This document shows positions 33,104-55,194 of a stretch of 64,000 bases of DNA, in pieces. The DNA lies in assembly GCF_037325665.1 (NCBI RefSeq), contig NC_090250.1:17034072-17098071 (forward strand), in the 5' to 3' direction. The notes beneath the pieces were generated by a model, which was given only the letters and a program-made list of their open reading frames with translations, did no database searches and was not told the DNA's origin. Source of the stretch: Littorina saxatilis. Its lineage: Eukaryota > Mollusca > Gastropoda > Littorinimorpha > Littorinidae. A program made the translations under genes and the position numbers. Each line of letters starts with the position of its first letter. Within the stretch, counting starts at the first letter, position 1.

Positions 33104-34320
33104 ATTATAGGCCCCACTGCTGCTTACAACATGATGGAGTGTATTTTGCTGTTCTGACCTAGCTATTGGTTAAAAAAAAAATAATAATAAATAAATAAAA
33201 GGCAAAATGCGTATTCAGTTTCGCTTCGATCGATGAACTTGTTTTCTGACGAAAACAGTAACAGATGTCAGATGAAATTCTCCTCTGTATATTTTGTTTG
33301 CGTATCTGCGCATCTACGACACAGCTGTTTCGCAATAATGATAATGATGATAATAACAATAAAACATTTACATACCATTTTCCTGCAGCATTATATTGAT
33401 GCTTTTAGAGACTGGGAGGAAAATGAAGAAGGGAGTTGTTCATGAATTTTTTCGTTCAATAACTTTGGGTTCTCAGCATTTTAGGTACCTTGATTACCAT
33501 ATAATCATTGTGCGAAGTCTTTTTATCATTGTCAACCTCTTTCTTACAATAACGCGATCATTTTCAAAAAATGTATCAACATTTGACACCGTTGTGAACA
33601 CTTTTGATGCTGTTGCCTTTAGAATAGTTTTTTTTAAACACAAGCACTTCTTTTTTTGTCATCAGAAAAGATGTCTACACAATAACAGAGAGACTTTCGA
33701 TCTATGATTTATCGAGTAATAATTTTAGAAGTTCTGTCAAAGTACAAAAACTTGCTCTACCCAGGGAACAATATTGGTTCATAAATATGAAAAACGTTGC
33801 TCTGTGACTGGATCTAGGGGCCTGATTGGAGTACAATAAAACACATTTCAATTCTATTTTTACCGATCTCACCCAAAATGTTTAAAATGAACAGTTAATG
33901 AATTGTAAATCTAAGATAAAACTAATGAAGCTAGCAAGATTTGTAGCCCATGTTATGATTTTGGTATGTTAGCGTTACATCTAGTTTCTTTACTGGTATG
34001 TATATTTATGTAATGCATGCTTTTGTTTTGTTTTGTGTCTTTATAAAAGATGCATGGCATAATGGTATTGCCAATTTATTTCGGCTGTATATTATCGTTG
34101 TCCGCTTAATGTATACATATTATCTGTCTGATTTCTTAATTACCTGATTTTGTTAAACCTATTTTTCTTTTCTTTTTGTTTGTATGTATGGAAGTGTATA
34201 TTGCCAATTTATTTTGGTTACTGTCTGATTTGTTACCTTTTTTTGTTAAAGTTATATCTTTGTTTCAAAGCCCTCTGGGCCCAAAACAATAAAATACTTG
34301 ACTTGACTTGACTTGACTTG
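33104..34320. repeat. AT-rich sequence ending in a LINE-like (CTTGA)n tail
   Basis: No gene is seen. The last part, CCCTCTGGGCCCAAAACAAT then AAAATA and ACTTGACTTGACTTGACTTG (34268-34320), looks like a LINE 3' end with a pentanucleotide tail. The same tail in reverse occurs at 36752 and a short one at 2634. How much of the preceding 600 bp belongs to that LINE I cannot say. Confidence 0.5.
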
Positions 34321-34344
34321 ATTCAACAAACAAAGACAACTTTA

Positions 34345-35536
34345 TGGGCAGAATATATCTTCGGTAAGGTATGGGCGGATAGAACCTATTCTCTTAAGCT
34401 CGATGTAAGCGGACTGACAGACTTTCATAACATGGTGTTTCATGGAGAGATCGCTATCAAGAAAGATGCCAAGATCACGGACGGAGTCTGAGAATTCAAT
34501 AGTGCTGCTGCCCAAAGTGATAGAAGGAGGGAGAGAGAGAGGAGGATGAGAGGGAGGATTTTGTGAAACGAATGGCTTCTGTTTTGTCACAGTTAAGTCT
34601 AAGCTTGTTAGTGGACATCCAGAGTTCAACGTCAGCAATGCAAGACTGAAGGGAGGTGGTCATCTGGGCGTATTCTGAGGGAGTCGCTGAGTTCTGAAGC
34701 TGAGTGTCGTCAGCAAACATTTCGTGGGAAACGGAATGTCTGTCGATGAGGTCAGTCAGAGGGGAGGTGTACATGATGAACAGCACGGGCCCGAGCACAG
34801 AGCCCTGGGGAACGCCAAAAAGGAGGGAGGTTTCCTGGGATGGGACGTCGTTTACAATTACAAAATTTGTTCTGTCTGAGAGATAGGATCTGAACCAATT
34901 TAGAACTGAATTTTGGATGCCGAAAGTGTGCTCAAGGCGGGACAGCAGGATTTCATGATCAATTGTATCGAAAGCGGCCGAAAGGTCTAACAGGAGGAGC
35001 AGGGAAATTTTGTTATCGTCTAAGGAAGTCAAAATGTTGTTGAGGATACTAAGGACTGCGGTCTCTGTGCTATGGTCCGTGCGGTAGGCTGACTGGTGCG
35101 GAGTGAGGAGGTTGTTGGCAGAGAGGTGGGAGGAGAGCTGGTCTAGGACTATCTTCTCTAGGATTTTAGAAAGGAAGGGAAGGTTTGAGATGGGCCTGTA
35201 GTTCTTAAGTACGTTGGGGTCGAGGGAGCTTTTCTTCAGAAGGGGTTTAATGACAGCTTTTTTGAAATCTGAGGGGACGGTGCCAGTGGAAAGGGACTCG
35301 TTCAGTATTCTAGTGATGGTGGGTAGAAGGATGTCTAAGTGATCACAGAGGAGGGGGGTGGGGAGGGGGTCGAGGTCACAGGACGTTTTGGCAGACTTCA
35401 CAATGAGTTTACGAACAAAATCTTCAGAGACTGGGGTGAAAACAGAGAACGAATTTCCAACAAAAATGGGAGAGCGGTCTGAGTCGCTATGCTGGGCGAA
35501 GCTGTTGCGGATGGTCAAATGTGTTGCAGATGTGTA
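34345..35536 (-). mobile_element. CR1/L2-type LINE fragment, reverse transcriptase domain, frameshifted
   Basis: Minus strand. The frame from 35536 to about 34500 reads [61 protein letters not shown] and the intact active site MFADDTQL. It continues in another frame at 34500-34345 (VRDLGIFLDSDLSMKHHVMK), so there is one frameshift in the serine-rich linker. Both the 5' part and the C-terminal thumb are missing. It is closest in this window to the LINE at 47187, but a different subfamily. Confidence 0.88.
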
Positions 35537-35651
35537 CACACACACACGCACACACACACACACATACACACACACACACACACCAGGACCCTCGTCTCGA
35601 TTCCCCCTCTATGTTAAAACATTTAGTCAAAACTTGACTAAATGTAAAAAG
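35537..35651 (-). mobile_element. Helentron-like element (family H), copy H, truncated
   Basis: A CA tract, then CCTCGTCTCGATTCCCCCTC and the terminal hairpin up to AATGTAAAAAGG. Its inner side abuts the LINE fragment. Confidence 0.65.
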
Positions 35652-36745
35652 GACTGATAGAGCCTGGATAATGTTTTTCTTGATTTGTCTAAATTCTGCT
35701 CATGATTATCACAGGTGAAGCAAATGGCATGATAGGAGTAAATACAAATGTACATGTCACTTATTTCAGTCTTAGTTGCAGTGCTGCAAAGCAAGCAAAA
35801 CTGCATAAATCAATCTTCGTTCTTATCAAAACACCCAGAAAGATCCGTCACCGAACACATTACTGAAAAGCGTACGAACGGAAACAATGTGATGTAAGTG
35901 GTACGAATGGACACATTTTTTTTGTCAAAATCAGTACGATCGGACACAAAACTTATTTTGCAAATTCAATTCATCTTATGGTTCACATAGGTCCAATATC
36001 ACACGCATTCGTACTTTGTGCTATCTGACAACCATTGGAACACACAGAACTTGTAGTGGGGGCCTGTTTTACTCTGATCTAACGAATGTGTATGAACGGA
36101 AACTGACGCTGTTCGTGCGAACGGAAACATGCACTTTTGTACGAACGGAAACATGGTGTATGAACGGAATCTGCATGTTTTCAAAAGACAAGTGATTGTA
36201 CAAAAGCCATGGGTTTCTATAAACTTTTGTTCAAGCGAAATGTCGTAACAGGCAATGGTTTTTGTGATCATGTGCAAATCAGGGGTCAGATTCGATAATA
36301 GAGCGAGAAAAACAAGAAAATGTTAAAAATTCAGGCAATTCTGCCACGTTCGGCCCGCGTGTGTGTTATCATGGGGATTACTAGCACCTCAATTGGTACT
36401 AATCGTACACATAGCCCAACCAATTTAGCTACCTTATTCTTGCAATATCACAAAAGCGCGCTGCCCACACGACTTACCGCCTCAATTTCCCCAAGCAAGT
36501 GTCAAAAATGAGGCTGTATGAACGGAAACATCCTGCGGATGAACGGAAACATCCGGTGTATGAACGGAATCAGTTGACACACCGTGTTGAATATACCCTT
36601 ACAAACTTGCCAACGCCTGTGGCTGTTACACAATAGCTATTAATGTCCAAGAGCTGAGAAAACTGCAGTGTCCCTAAACAAATAGTGCGCAGCAGCCAAG
36701 TATGTGTAAGGGGTGAAGGTTGTAAGAAGCGCCGGTTTGTGTTTG
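35652..36745. repeat. Region with spaced GAACGGAAACAT motifs
   Basis: Between 35870 and 36570 the motif (T)A(C/T)GAACGGAAACAT or GAACGGAATC occurs about nine times at irregular spacing, all in the same orientation (35875, 36092, 36119, 36134, 36156, 36510, 36531 and others). The pattern resembles repeated subterminal protein-binding sites in DNA transposons. Clear terminal repeats were not found. Confidence 0.5.
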
Positions 36746-36993
36746 TGTGTCAAGTCAAGTCAAGTCAATATTTTTTTGGTTAAACCTAGGGTTACATGAA
36801 TTGAAAAACAAAATGGCAATAAACACGACAAAAAAGATATGTAATAATGAGACACAACACTTATATGTTCAGGCGCACGTACATGCTTGCATGTGTGTGT
36901 GTGTGTGTGTGTGTTTGAGAGAGTGTGTAAGTCTGTGTGCGTGTGTGTGTGTGTGACTATTATGCTCTTCAGTGCGTAGTATGTGCATGCTTG

Positions 36994-37026
<33 letters not shown>

Positions 37027-37508
37027 CTATATGTTCAAGTGTACGTACGTGCTTGCATGTGTGTGTAGGTGTGCGTGTGTCCAGAAAACAACAACAAACA
37101 GAAACAATACACAGACATAAATTGATACAAGACAACAAGAAAAAGATCGGTGAGGGAGAAGAGATTTTTTTAGAAAAACTGGTGACTTTAGTGTTTGTGT
37201 GTTTGTGTGTGTGTGTGTGTGTGCTTGTGCATGTGTTTATTTGTCTTAAGACTACTTTGATGCATATGTTTTTTTTCTATGTGTATGTGAGTGAAAATAT
37301 GTATAGTCAAACACTTTATTTTGTTAGAGCAACTTCTCACAAGCAAAAAAAAAACTTACGCGGAAAATTAGAAGGTTGTAATTTTATTCATACAAACAGG
37401 AATAGCAATGTTGTTGTTGTTTCTACATTACAGTACACAACCTGTAAACCTTCCACAAAAACATTCAAAAATGGCAGAAAAACCTTTTCTACACAAAAAT
37501 CTGTTATT
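36746..37508. repeat. Microsatellites (TG)n and reversed (CAAGT)n tail
   Basis: CAAGTCAAGTCAAGTCAA starts at 36751. TG tracts are at 36893-36955, 36994-37026 and 37197-37222, with GCATGC-type links between near-duplicate units (GTACGTGCTTGCATGTGTGT). I see no gene. Confidence 0.75.
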
Positions 37509-37767
37509 CAATAGACGAATTCAAGAAATAACGTTGTCAAGTTTTTATTGGCAGCAAAGGGTTGCCTTTCCTTGGAAAAAAGAGGGCTAACAATTAAACC
37601 ACGTAACAAAATAGGCCAATCATTGTTGAGTTGCGTGTCTTACATGTGCTTACATGATAATGTGTAACAACACGTCACTCGCTAGTGATTGGCGTACAAT
37701 GTCACGCTGGTTTGTTTGCCCTCTTTTTTTTTCCCAGGCAAAAGTTATTTCCGAACATCGTCTATTG
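37509..37767. mobile_element. MITE with CAATAGACGA ends, copy 1
   Basis: The left end CAATAGACGAATTCAAGAAA faces a right end whose inverse is CAATAGACGATGTTCGGAAA, each followed by TAAC. The 259 bp interior includes GCCAATCA-type segments. A second copy is at 38807-39030 and a half copy at 61262-61345. Confidence 0.7.
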
Positions 37768-37865
37768 TGCATGTCCATCTTGTAATGGCATGAAATGCAG
37801 TAACAACTGCAGCAGCAAGAAAGAAAAAGGCCAATCCTCCCACCCCCTCCAGCACACGCACACTC

Positions 37866-38283
37866 CAGGTGGGTTCAAGTGCTAGTCTTTCGGATGAGAC
37901 GAAAAACCGAGGTCCCTTCGTGTACACTACATTGGGGTGTGCACGTTAAAGATCCCACGATTGACAAAAGGGTCTTTCCTGGCAAAATTGTATAGGCATA
38001 GATAAAAATGTCCACCAAAATACCCGTGTGACTTGGAATAATAGGCCGTGAAAAGTAGGATATGCGCCGAAATGGCTGCAATCTGCTGGCCGATGTGAAT
38101 GTGTGATGTATTGTGTAAAAAAATTTCATCTCACACGGCATAAATAAATCCCTGCGCCTTGAATATGTGCGCGATATAAATTGCATAAAAAATTTTAAAA
38201 AATTAAAAAATTTAAAAAAAATCCCTGCGCTTAGAACTGTACCCACGGAATACGTGCGATATAAGCCTCATATTGATTGATTG
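37866..38283 (+). mobile_element. SINE family S4, head missing
   Basis: The body starts at GTGGGTTCAAGTGCTAGTCT and continues through GTGCACGTTAAAGATCCCAC to the tail GTACCCACGGAATACGTGCG and TTGATTGATTGA. It matches the copy at 9938-10470 except for the absent tRNA head. Confidence 0.82.
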
Positions 38284-38370
38284 AGTTGTCAACAGTTTTT
38301 CAGTGTGGTATATTTTTCTGTGGCACAACACGAACACACAAGAGCTACCTGAGGACAGAAATAACAGACT

Positions 38371-38447
<77 letters not shown>

Positions 38448-38806
38448 TCTCTCTCTCCCCTTCTTTTTCTCTCTCTCACAGACCCTCTCATGGCATTCAG
38501 AATACAATTACTCGCCCATCTGTTCCCCCCTTCCTTCTCCCCTATCCCACCCCCAAACTGTGCCATGCATACCCACCCCAACCTAAAAAAAACCAAATGA
38601 TTTTAAAAGGCAAGAATTATATAATGATATAGACATGCAACTGTTACCCTGCACAAACAGTTTTACGTCATTGACCAAACAAAACGGATGGAAGTTAAAA
38701 ATTAAACAACTCCCAAATGATGATCTCTGTATATCTTGAATCAAATAAATGAACTAATATTACCACATTTTAAAGAGACAGCCTCATGCCAAAGACATTT
38801 TTACCC
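38284..38806. repeat. (CA)n microsatellite and unassigned flank
   Basis: CA run at 38373-38445 followed by a CT-rich stretch to about 38480. The rest is unassigned. Confidence 0.8.
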
Positions 38807-39030
38807 CAATAGACGAATTCCGAAAATAACTGTCGGGTTTGTATGGGTTGTGAAAGATCAGAGTGAATGCCCTTGCTTTTACTAGGACAAACATTGGAGG
38901 GGCCAATCACTAGCGAGGGGTGTGTCTGAAACACGTAGACAGGAGCACGTGTGAATTTGTTTGTCCAAGAAAAAGCAAGGGTATTCACTCTTTCACAACT
39001 AAACCCCACAGAGTTATTTTTGAACATCAT
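38807..39030. mobile_element. MITE with CAATAGACGA ends, copy 2
   Basis: The left end is CAATAGACGAATTCCGAAAA. The right end GTTATTTTTGAACATCATG is a partial inverse. The interior has GTGAAAGATCAGAGTGAATG facing an inverse (38850, 38990). Confidence 0.62.
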
Positions 39031-39077
39031 GCATTCTTTATTCACAATTACAAGAATTACAACCACAAGTAACACTA

Positions 39078-39270
39078 CAGTGGAACCCCATTTGAAGACT
39101 TCCAAAAATCAGAAAATTTAATCTTCAAAAGGAGGTTCATTTACAAACAGTATGACAAGAAGTCTGAAAATGTAAAAAAAATTAATTAAATTTTTTTTTT
39201 TAAACTAAAACAAAGGGGGTCTTTAAAAGGGTGAAGTCTTAACCAGGGGTCAAATTGAGGGGTTTCACTG
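39078..39270. mobile_element. TA-flanked CAGTGGAAC MITE (family X)
   Basis: CAGTGGAACCCC at the left and GGGGTTTCACTG at the right, with TA on both sides. The inner part shows the family pattern of AATCTGAGAAAA-like and GGTCTTAAAAGG-like segments. The CAGTG start and TA target resemble pogo/Tigger-type elements. It lies near the 3' end of PDZD11. Confidence 0.68.
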
Positions 39271-39931
39271 TACTGCCCAAAGTGATACATTTCTACTGTT
39301 CAATCATATTTATCGTACCAAAACCAGAACTATAACCCCACATACACACGAGATCAAAAAAAGGTTAATGAAATATCAAAAACTGTTTGCAGTTGTACTT
39401 GTCATCTTATCTTAACAGATCTGCCTTCCTTTCACAAAATAGTTTTTATGCCATTGTACAGCTCAAAATGAAGGACGAAGCGCATTTTGACATTCACATG
39501 ACAAAACAACAGACAGACACGAGAGACAGTCAGGCAAAAAAGACAGAGATTGACAAGAGACAGAGATACAGGCGGAGCAAGAGAGAGGATGATAAAACAG
39601 ATATAACAAACAAAACATACATTTCGACTCCCTGTTTAAGAGAAGCTATACTACTAATTTAGCCACATTCTGTTGCAAGAATAGATCTTGGAACTCAACA
39701 GAAAAAGCTGCTGATGAGGTATGGTAAGCTATAAGGTGAATCTGTATCATTTCTTTTTGAACCCCAAAAGTACCACTGAAGATGAATGTTAATCTGCCTT
39801 TATAGTTTTCTTCGTTCTCCTTTGTATTTTGATTTTGACTTGGGTTTTTTCTACTGCAGTAAAGATGCCTAATCCATCTGGAATGTTGTGCACGCTTGTG
39901 TGGTACAAAGAAGAAGGGGAGGCAACTGCTA

Positions 39932-50220
<10,289 letters not shown>

Positions 50221-51932
50221 TTCAAGCTTGTGGAAAGCTTTTTCCCCCCTTGTACAAGTTCCCTAAAACTAGTAAAAACTGCAGACGGCTTTTGATGAGC
50301 GGAAGTCTTGTACCTTGGACCATTTAAAAATCGTACCAAATGAGAAACTAAGGCATCAAGTAAATTATCACTGGAATACTCTTGCTCCTTTCAAATTGTC
50401 ATTCTCACAGTTTAAACTATGCTAAAACAGGTAACATGGATGCACCTCCTATTTGAGAGATTGATTATACAACAGGAGTCCTCACGAAAAACAAACTAAC
50501 AACGGGAAGCAGACGAAACGGGAATTTATTTAGAGTTATGTCCCCTTCTGCTACCGCCCAACCAATCAAATTTGATCTGTCTAAACGAAGCGGAAGGTTT
50601 GATTCGTAATCTAAACACAACTGTCTGGGAAATTTGGCGTGTGTTTATTCAAGACGTAAGTACAATCAAATGTCGTCTTATGGTACTTCGACCGAATACT
50701 TTTTGGCTTTCGTTCCTTGCGATCCATGGCAACAGAGATCAGCCAATTTGGGGACATTATTTTGTGCAGTAGAGCGACTCAAGAAAGTGGCACTGGCAAA
50801 ACTTTAGACTAGTCTTCAGCTGTCACTGTCACTGTCAAGTCACAAGTGTCAGCGAATGAGTAAAACATGCAGAAGAATGTATGTGTCTGTGTGTGTTTGT
50901 GTATGTGTGTTGGGGGTAAAAATTCATACTCATAGCTCAGAATCTAGTGGCATTCTTTACTAAATGTTTTTGTCCCTGTGAAAGTGTAATCAAGCCAAAC
51001 AACATTTGTTGTGAAATTAATTGAGGGATTGAGCTCCAAACTAAATAAGTGTGATTAATTGATTAATTATGCTTAAGTTTGAAACTTAAGTATAATTAAT
51101 CAATTTGGTTGTTTGATCGGGGAAAATGTCTTGAAAATGGCGTACGTTGACGCATGTAAACGAAATGCAACAGTACAGTTCATCGGAGTGCATTCCGTGA
51201 CTTTTATTTTTAAGGGATCTAAAATTACTTGTTATGATTACTAGTGCAGGTTCTACAATTTACACAAATTTGGAGGCTTAAAATGCCTCTGAATTACGAG
51301 CTATGAATTTAACACACTAAAGTTCAACATTTCTAAATAAAGAGATAAATAAAGAGAAAAATAAATAAATAAAGTTCAACATTTCCTTGTTGGGATCTAT
51401 TCTATGGCAATGGAGTAGTGTTAGTCGTACTTAAGAGTACTCGAACACTAAATGACAAATTTGACTGAAACAAGACTCATGTGATTATGTCTTCAGGGGG
51501 TATTTGGCACCCTCTTTTCTTGAACAAGTCAACTTCGGGTGTCGGCTGCCATTGTTGTTTCTGGCAGGCTTATTTGTTCCAGTCCCGGATGGTGTTGGGT
51601 CCGGACAGTTTAAGGAATAGAAAGCACAGAACTTATATTGGAATATCTAATATAAGTTCTGTGATAGAAAGGACATGTATCCCCTAGGATAGACAAGTTA
51701 ACTAGTACTACATGTAGTACTAAACTAGAGTGCTAAGTAATACTACTACTACTGACTAGTACTACATGTACTGGTATGCATGCTTAGTATAAATACTATA
51801 ACTCAGTTTAAGTTACATCATATGCTTAGAACTCCTAAGTTCAGTGTAAAAATGCAAAAAGTAAAACTCAGTAAAAGAGTACTAAGTTTACATGACATTA
51901 ACAAGTCTTTGTTTGTTTTTGTTGATTTGCAG
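50221..51932. promoter_or_regulatory. Intergenic region between divergent PDZD11 and CKAP2
   Basis: The two start codons point away from each other 1.7 kb apart, so this stretch should hold both promoters or one shared promoter. The CKAP2 initiator exon begins with an acceptor-like TTTGCAG just before the ATG, so an upstream non-coding exon may lie here. Short direct repeats of ACTAGTACTACATGTAGTAC are near 51700-51775, and an inverted AACTTATATTGGAATATCTA/ATATAAGTTCT pair is at 51630-51662. No core promoter motif is convincing. Confidence 0.4.
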
Positions 51933-51938
51933 ATCATC

Positions 51939-54900
51939 ATGTCAAAAGTACAGACAAGGCAGAGTGGGGAGAAGGTGTTGGATGGGCCGACACTAACGTG
52001 AGTATAAATAATATCGTATGATCACTTGTTTATTCAAGATTTATAACTGATATTTCATAGTTTGTCTGGAGAATAGATAGACTAAAAAGTAAATTGGAAG
52101 AAAAGTGCATAAATGTAAATTTGTAATACATTTGCCATTTGGATTACTCTCTGTCTGCATCAGTGCATGTGTGTCTCTGTGTGTCTATTTGTGTCTGTGT
52201 GTGTGTCTCTCTCTGGCTATTTCTCTCACTCACACGCCCGCACATACACTCTCTGAATTACAATTTTAAGTTTATGGAGTTTTATTCTAACAGTAAGGCC
52301 AAAAAGAAAAATATGTCAGTTTCCGGTAACCCGACCGACCCTATTTTTAAGCGCCGACCCTAAAAAAAAAAATTCGCTTTTCGCAACGACAACAACAAAA
52401 AATATGAAGTCAGGTATACTTTATTTAGTTTCAATATATTTAGGTCAAAAACATGTGCTAAATAATTGTAAGTAAACTAAGGAAGCGTTTAAAAAACAAA
52501 CAAACAAAAACGTAAAAAGACGTTAACAAAACGTAAGAAAAAGGTAAAAAAAAAATTAAAAAAACCACGACCGACCCTATTTTTTTTGGCGATGTTACCG
52601 GAAACAGACATATTTTTCTTTTTGGCCTAACAGTACCACTGACAATTCCAAAGTTTTGCCAGTTACTAATATCAGTAATAAGGACTATGACCTCCACAAT
52701 TCCTCCGTAACAAAGATCACAGACGTACTATTGTATTGGATAGGCAGGCCGTAAGTCTCGTGTTTTGATCTACTGTCTTTTTGGAGTATAGTTTGATGTT
52801 TTAATTGTATTGTTTATTGTTCACTTTGTTTGCAGAAAGCTGAAAGAGCACAACAAGGGCATCTATCAGCAAAAAAAGCAAGATGCAGTTGCTCTGAGGT
52901 GATGCATTTTTGTTTGTTTGTTTGTTTATTCAAATTATTGTTTCAAGCTCGACTGCATGAGCTTCTCGGCCAACAAAATATAGAACTCAGAGTCAGAACC
53001 CTTGAACTTGAAATAGTTAACACTGACTCTTACAGAAAAGCAAAGCAGAGAGAAGAAGCTAGACACCCAGCAAAGTTTAAAAGTAATCTTCGACGAAGCC
53101 CGGACTATGGTATTGCGTTTCAGCTTGGAGGCTTAAAAACTAGTTAAAGGTACTGAACTTGTCAAATCCAGGTGCACGGAGCCCCTGGGGCTTTTAGTCA
53201 TACCTCAGGCAGCTATCCGTTAGAAGAACTACCAAGTTTCATTGACTTGCACCCAAAGGCAAAGAGTCAAGAACTGCGATTTCTTTACGAATTAATTTTG
53301 TACTCTGACCCGGCTGGTCTTGACCTATTTTTGGATCTAAATTTAGATCAGGTAGATCACCACATCATGCACAAAAAGACACGTCACTAGCAAACTATGT
53401 CAGACGTCATCATGAGTTTGTGTAAAACAAAATGGAGGCTGGAATCACTCAGTTGAATCGAACTCCGACCAAACACCACGTAATAACTAGGTTAATTTAT
53501 GCACTCGCGTGAACAAGAAACTGTCGAGCTTCACAGATGTCGTCGTTGGGTAGTTTTGGGTTTTTTTAACTGTAAATGCACTCAGCTGCAACAAAAACGC
53601 AAAACGAAGGCTGTGAGCTGCACTGTCCCTTTAATTAGTTTGCTCATTAAAGTTGTCATTAAAATCGATTTTTCACTAACACTGTAACAGATTTAAAAAT
53701 GATTGCATCGTATTCCTCAATTTCTCCTGAATTCAAAAATATATACATATATTATATATGTTATGATTACTCTAAAAATGTGCTCAGAATGACAGAAAAT
53801 AGGTTAAGTAAGTACATGTACCGCTTTTGCACGCTACCCCGGAGACCAGCGTGACCCGTCTCTGTTTTTGGGTGTGGTTAGTCGAGACTAAGATCTTAAA
53901 TATATATTGTCTCGACGATGACTGTTTTTTGTGTTTATCTGTTACTTTGATGCCGACAGCTTGACTAAATGTTTTTATATCGCTTCACGCGACTTGTTGA
54001 TACTTATAGTGCCTAATCCATTGTGTATGAAGGTCCATAATATTTCACAATATTCAGTTTGATTTTTGTTTTGCAGACAAAAGCTGGAACAGTGGAAGGA
54101 GGAGAAGAGGAAACAGAAACTGCAGGAGCAGAAGTCTAAGACAGTGTAAGATTTTCAGTCAGAAACTACCAATGAGCACTTCTGGGGTGATAACACGAGA
54201 CAACTCCTGTGATCTCGCCGCGAGGTGGCGCCAGTTACCAGCCGAAAGAAAGAAGGGGCATAACCTCACCAGAACCGACCATTGTCTGTTTATCGTATAA
54301 AATGCACGACTTACACACGAACTGTTACCAAACTGATATGCTAATTGGGACCAATGCAAGTTTATTTTCCTTTCTCGTGTGATCTAGCTGCGAGGTGGCG
54401 CCAGTTACCAGCCGAAAGAAAGAGGGGGCATAACCTCACCAGAACCGCCCATTAAGTACCACTAGTATGAGTTTAGCAGTGAAAAGTGCACAGCAGATAA
54501 ACATGTATGTCACTCAGTATTCAGGCTGGGGAATTTTTCCTCGGATACGCAAATTTCATTTTCAATGTAAACCTGTTTGGTTTTCCAAGGAAGAAAACAA
54601 ATCCCCGAGAAAAAAAAATCTCATCAATTATAAAAATAGTTTCATTTTCACCCTGGATGGAAAAACTCACTTAATATACAATGTATATAGACTTAGTACA
54701 CAAGTCGTGATCAATGTGCTATAGCACTGTCTCGTAACTAACGCGATAGTCGGACAGAATTGCGCCCTTGGAACGGCAGGTAGTTCCGGTTTGTGTTTGC
54801 AAAATGGAACCGCATGACAATTCGCCCTTCAACTTCTTGACCCATGTAGTTTGAACAGCAGACACAGTAACGTTTCCCTCCACCACTTATCTTCTTCTCT

Positions 54901-55098
54901 AGCTCTCGTTCAGCCACTTTGGACGTAAACAAAACAACCGGAACTACCCTCTGACAGCGCCGCGGGCTATGGCAGGGACAGACAACTCTTATCACTTTCG
55001 TTTTGAGACAATGCTATAGTACACTGTTCAACAAGAAGCGAAGCCTTCAAGGCTCACGTAAGAAATCGACAAACAGTAACACAAACTCAATCACTCCG

Positions 55099-55194
<96 letters not shown>

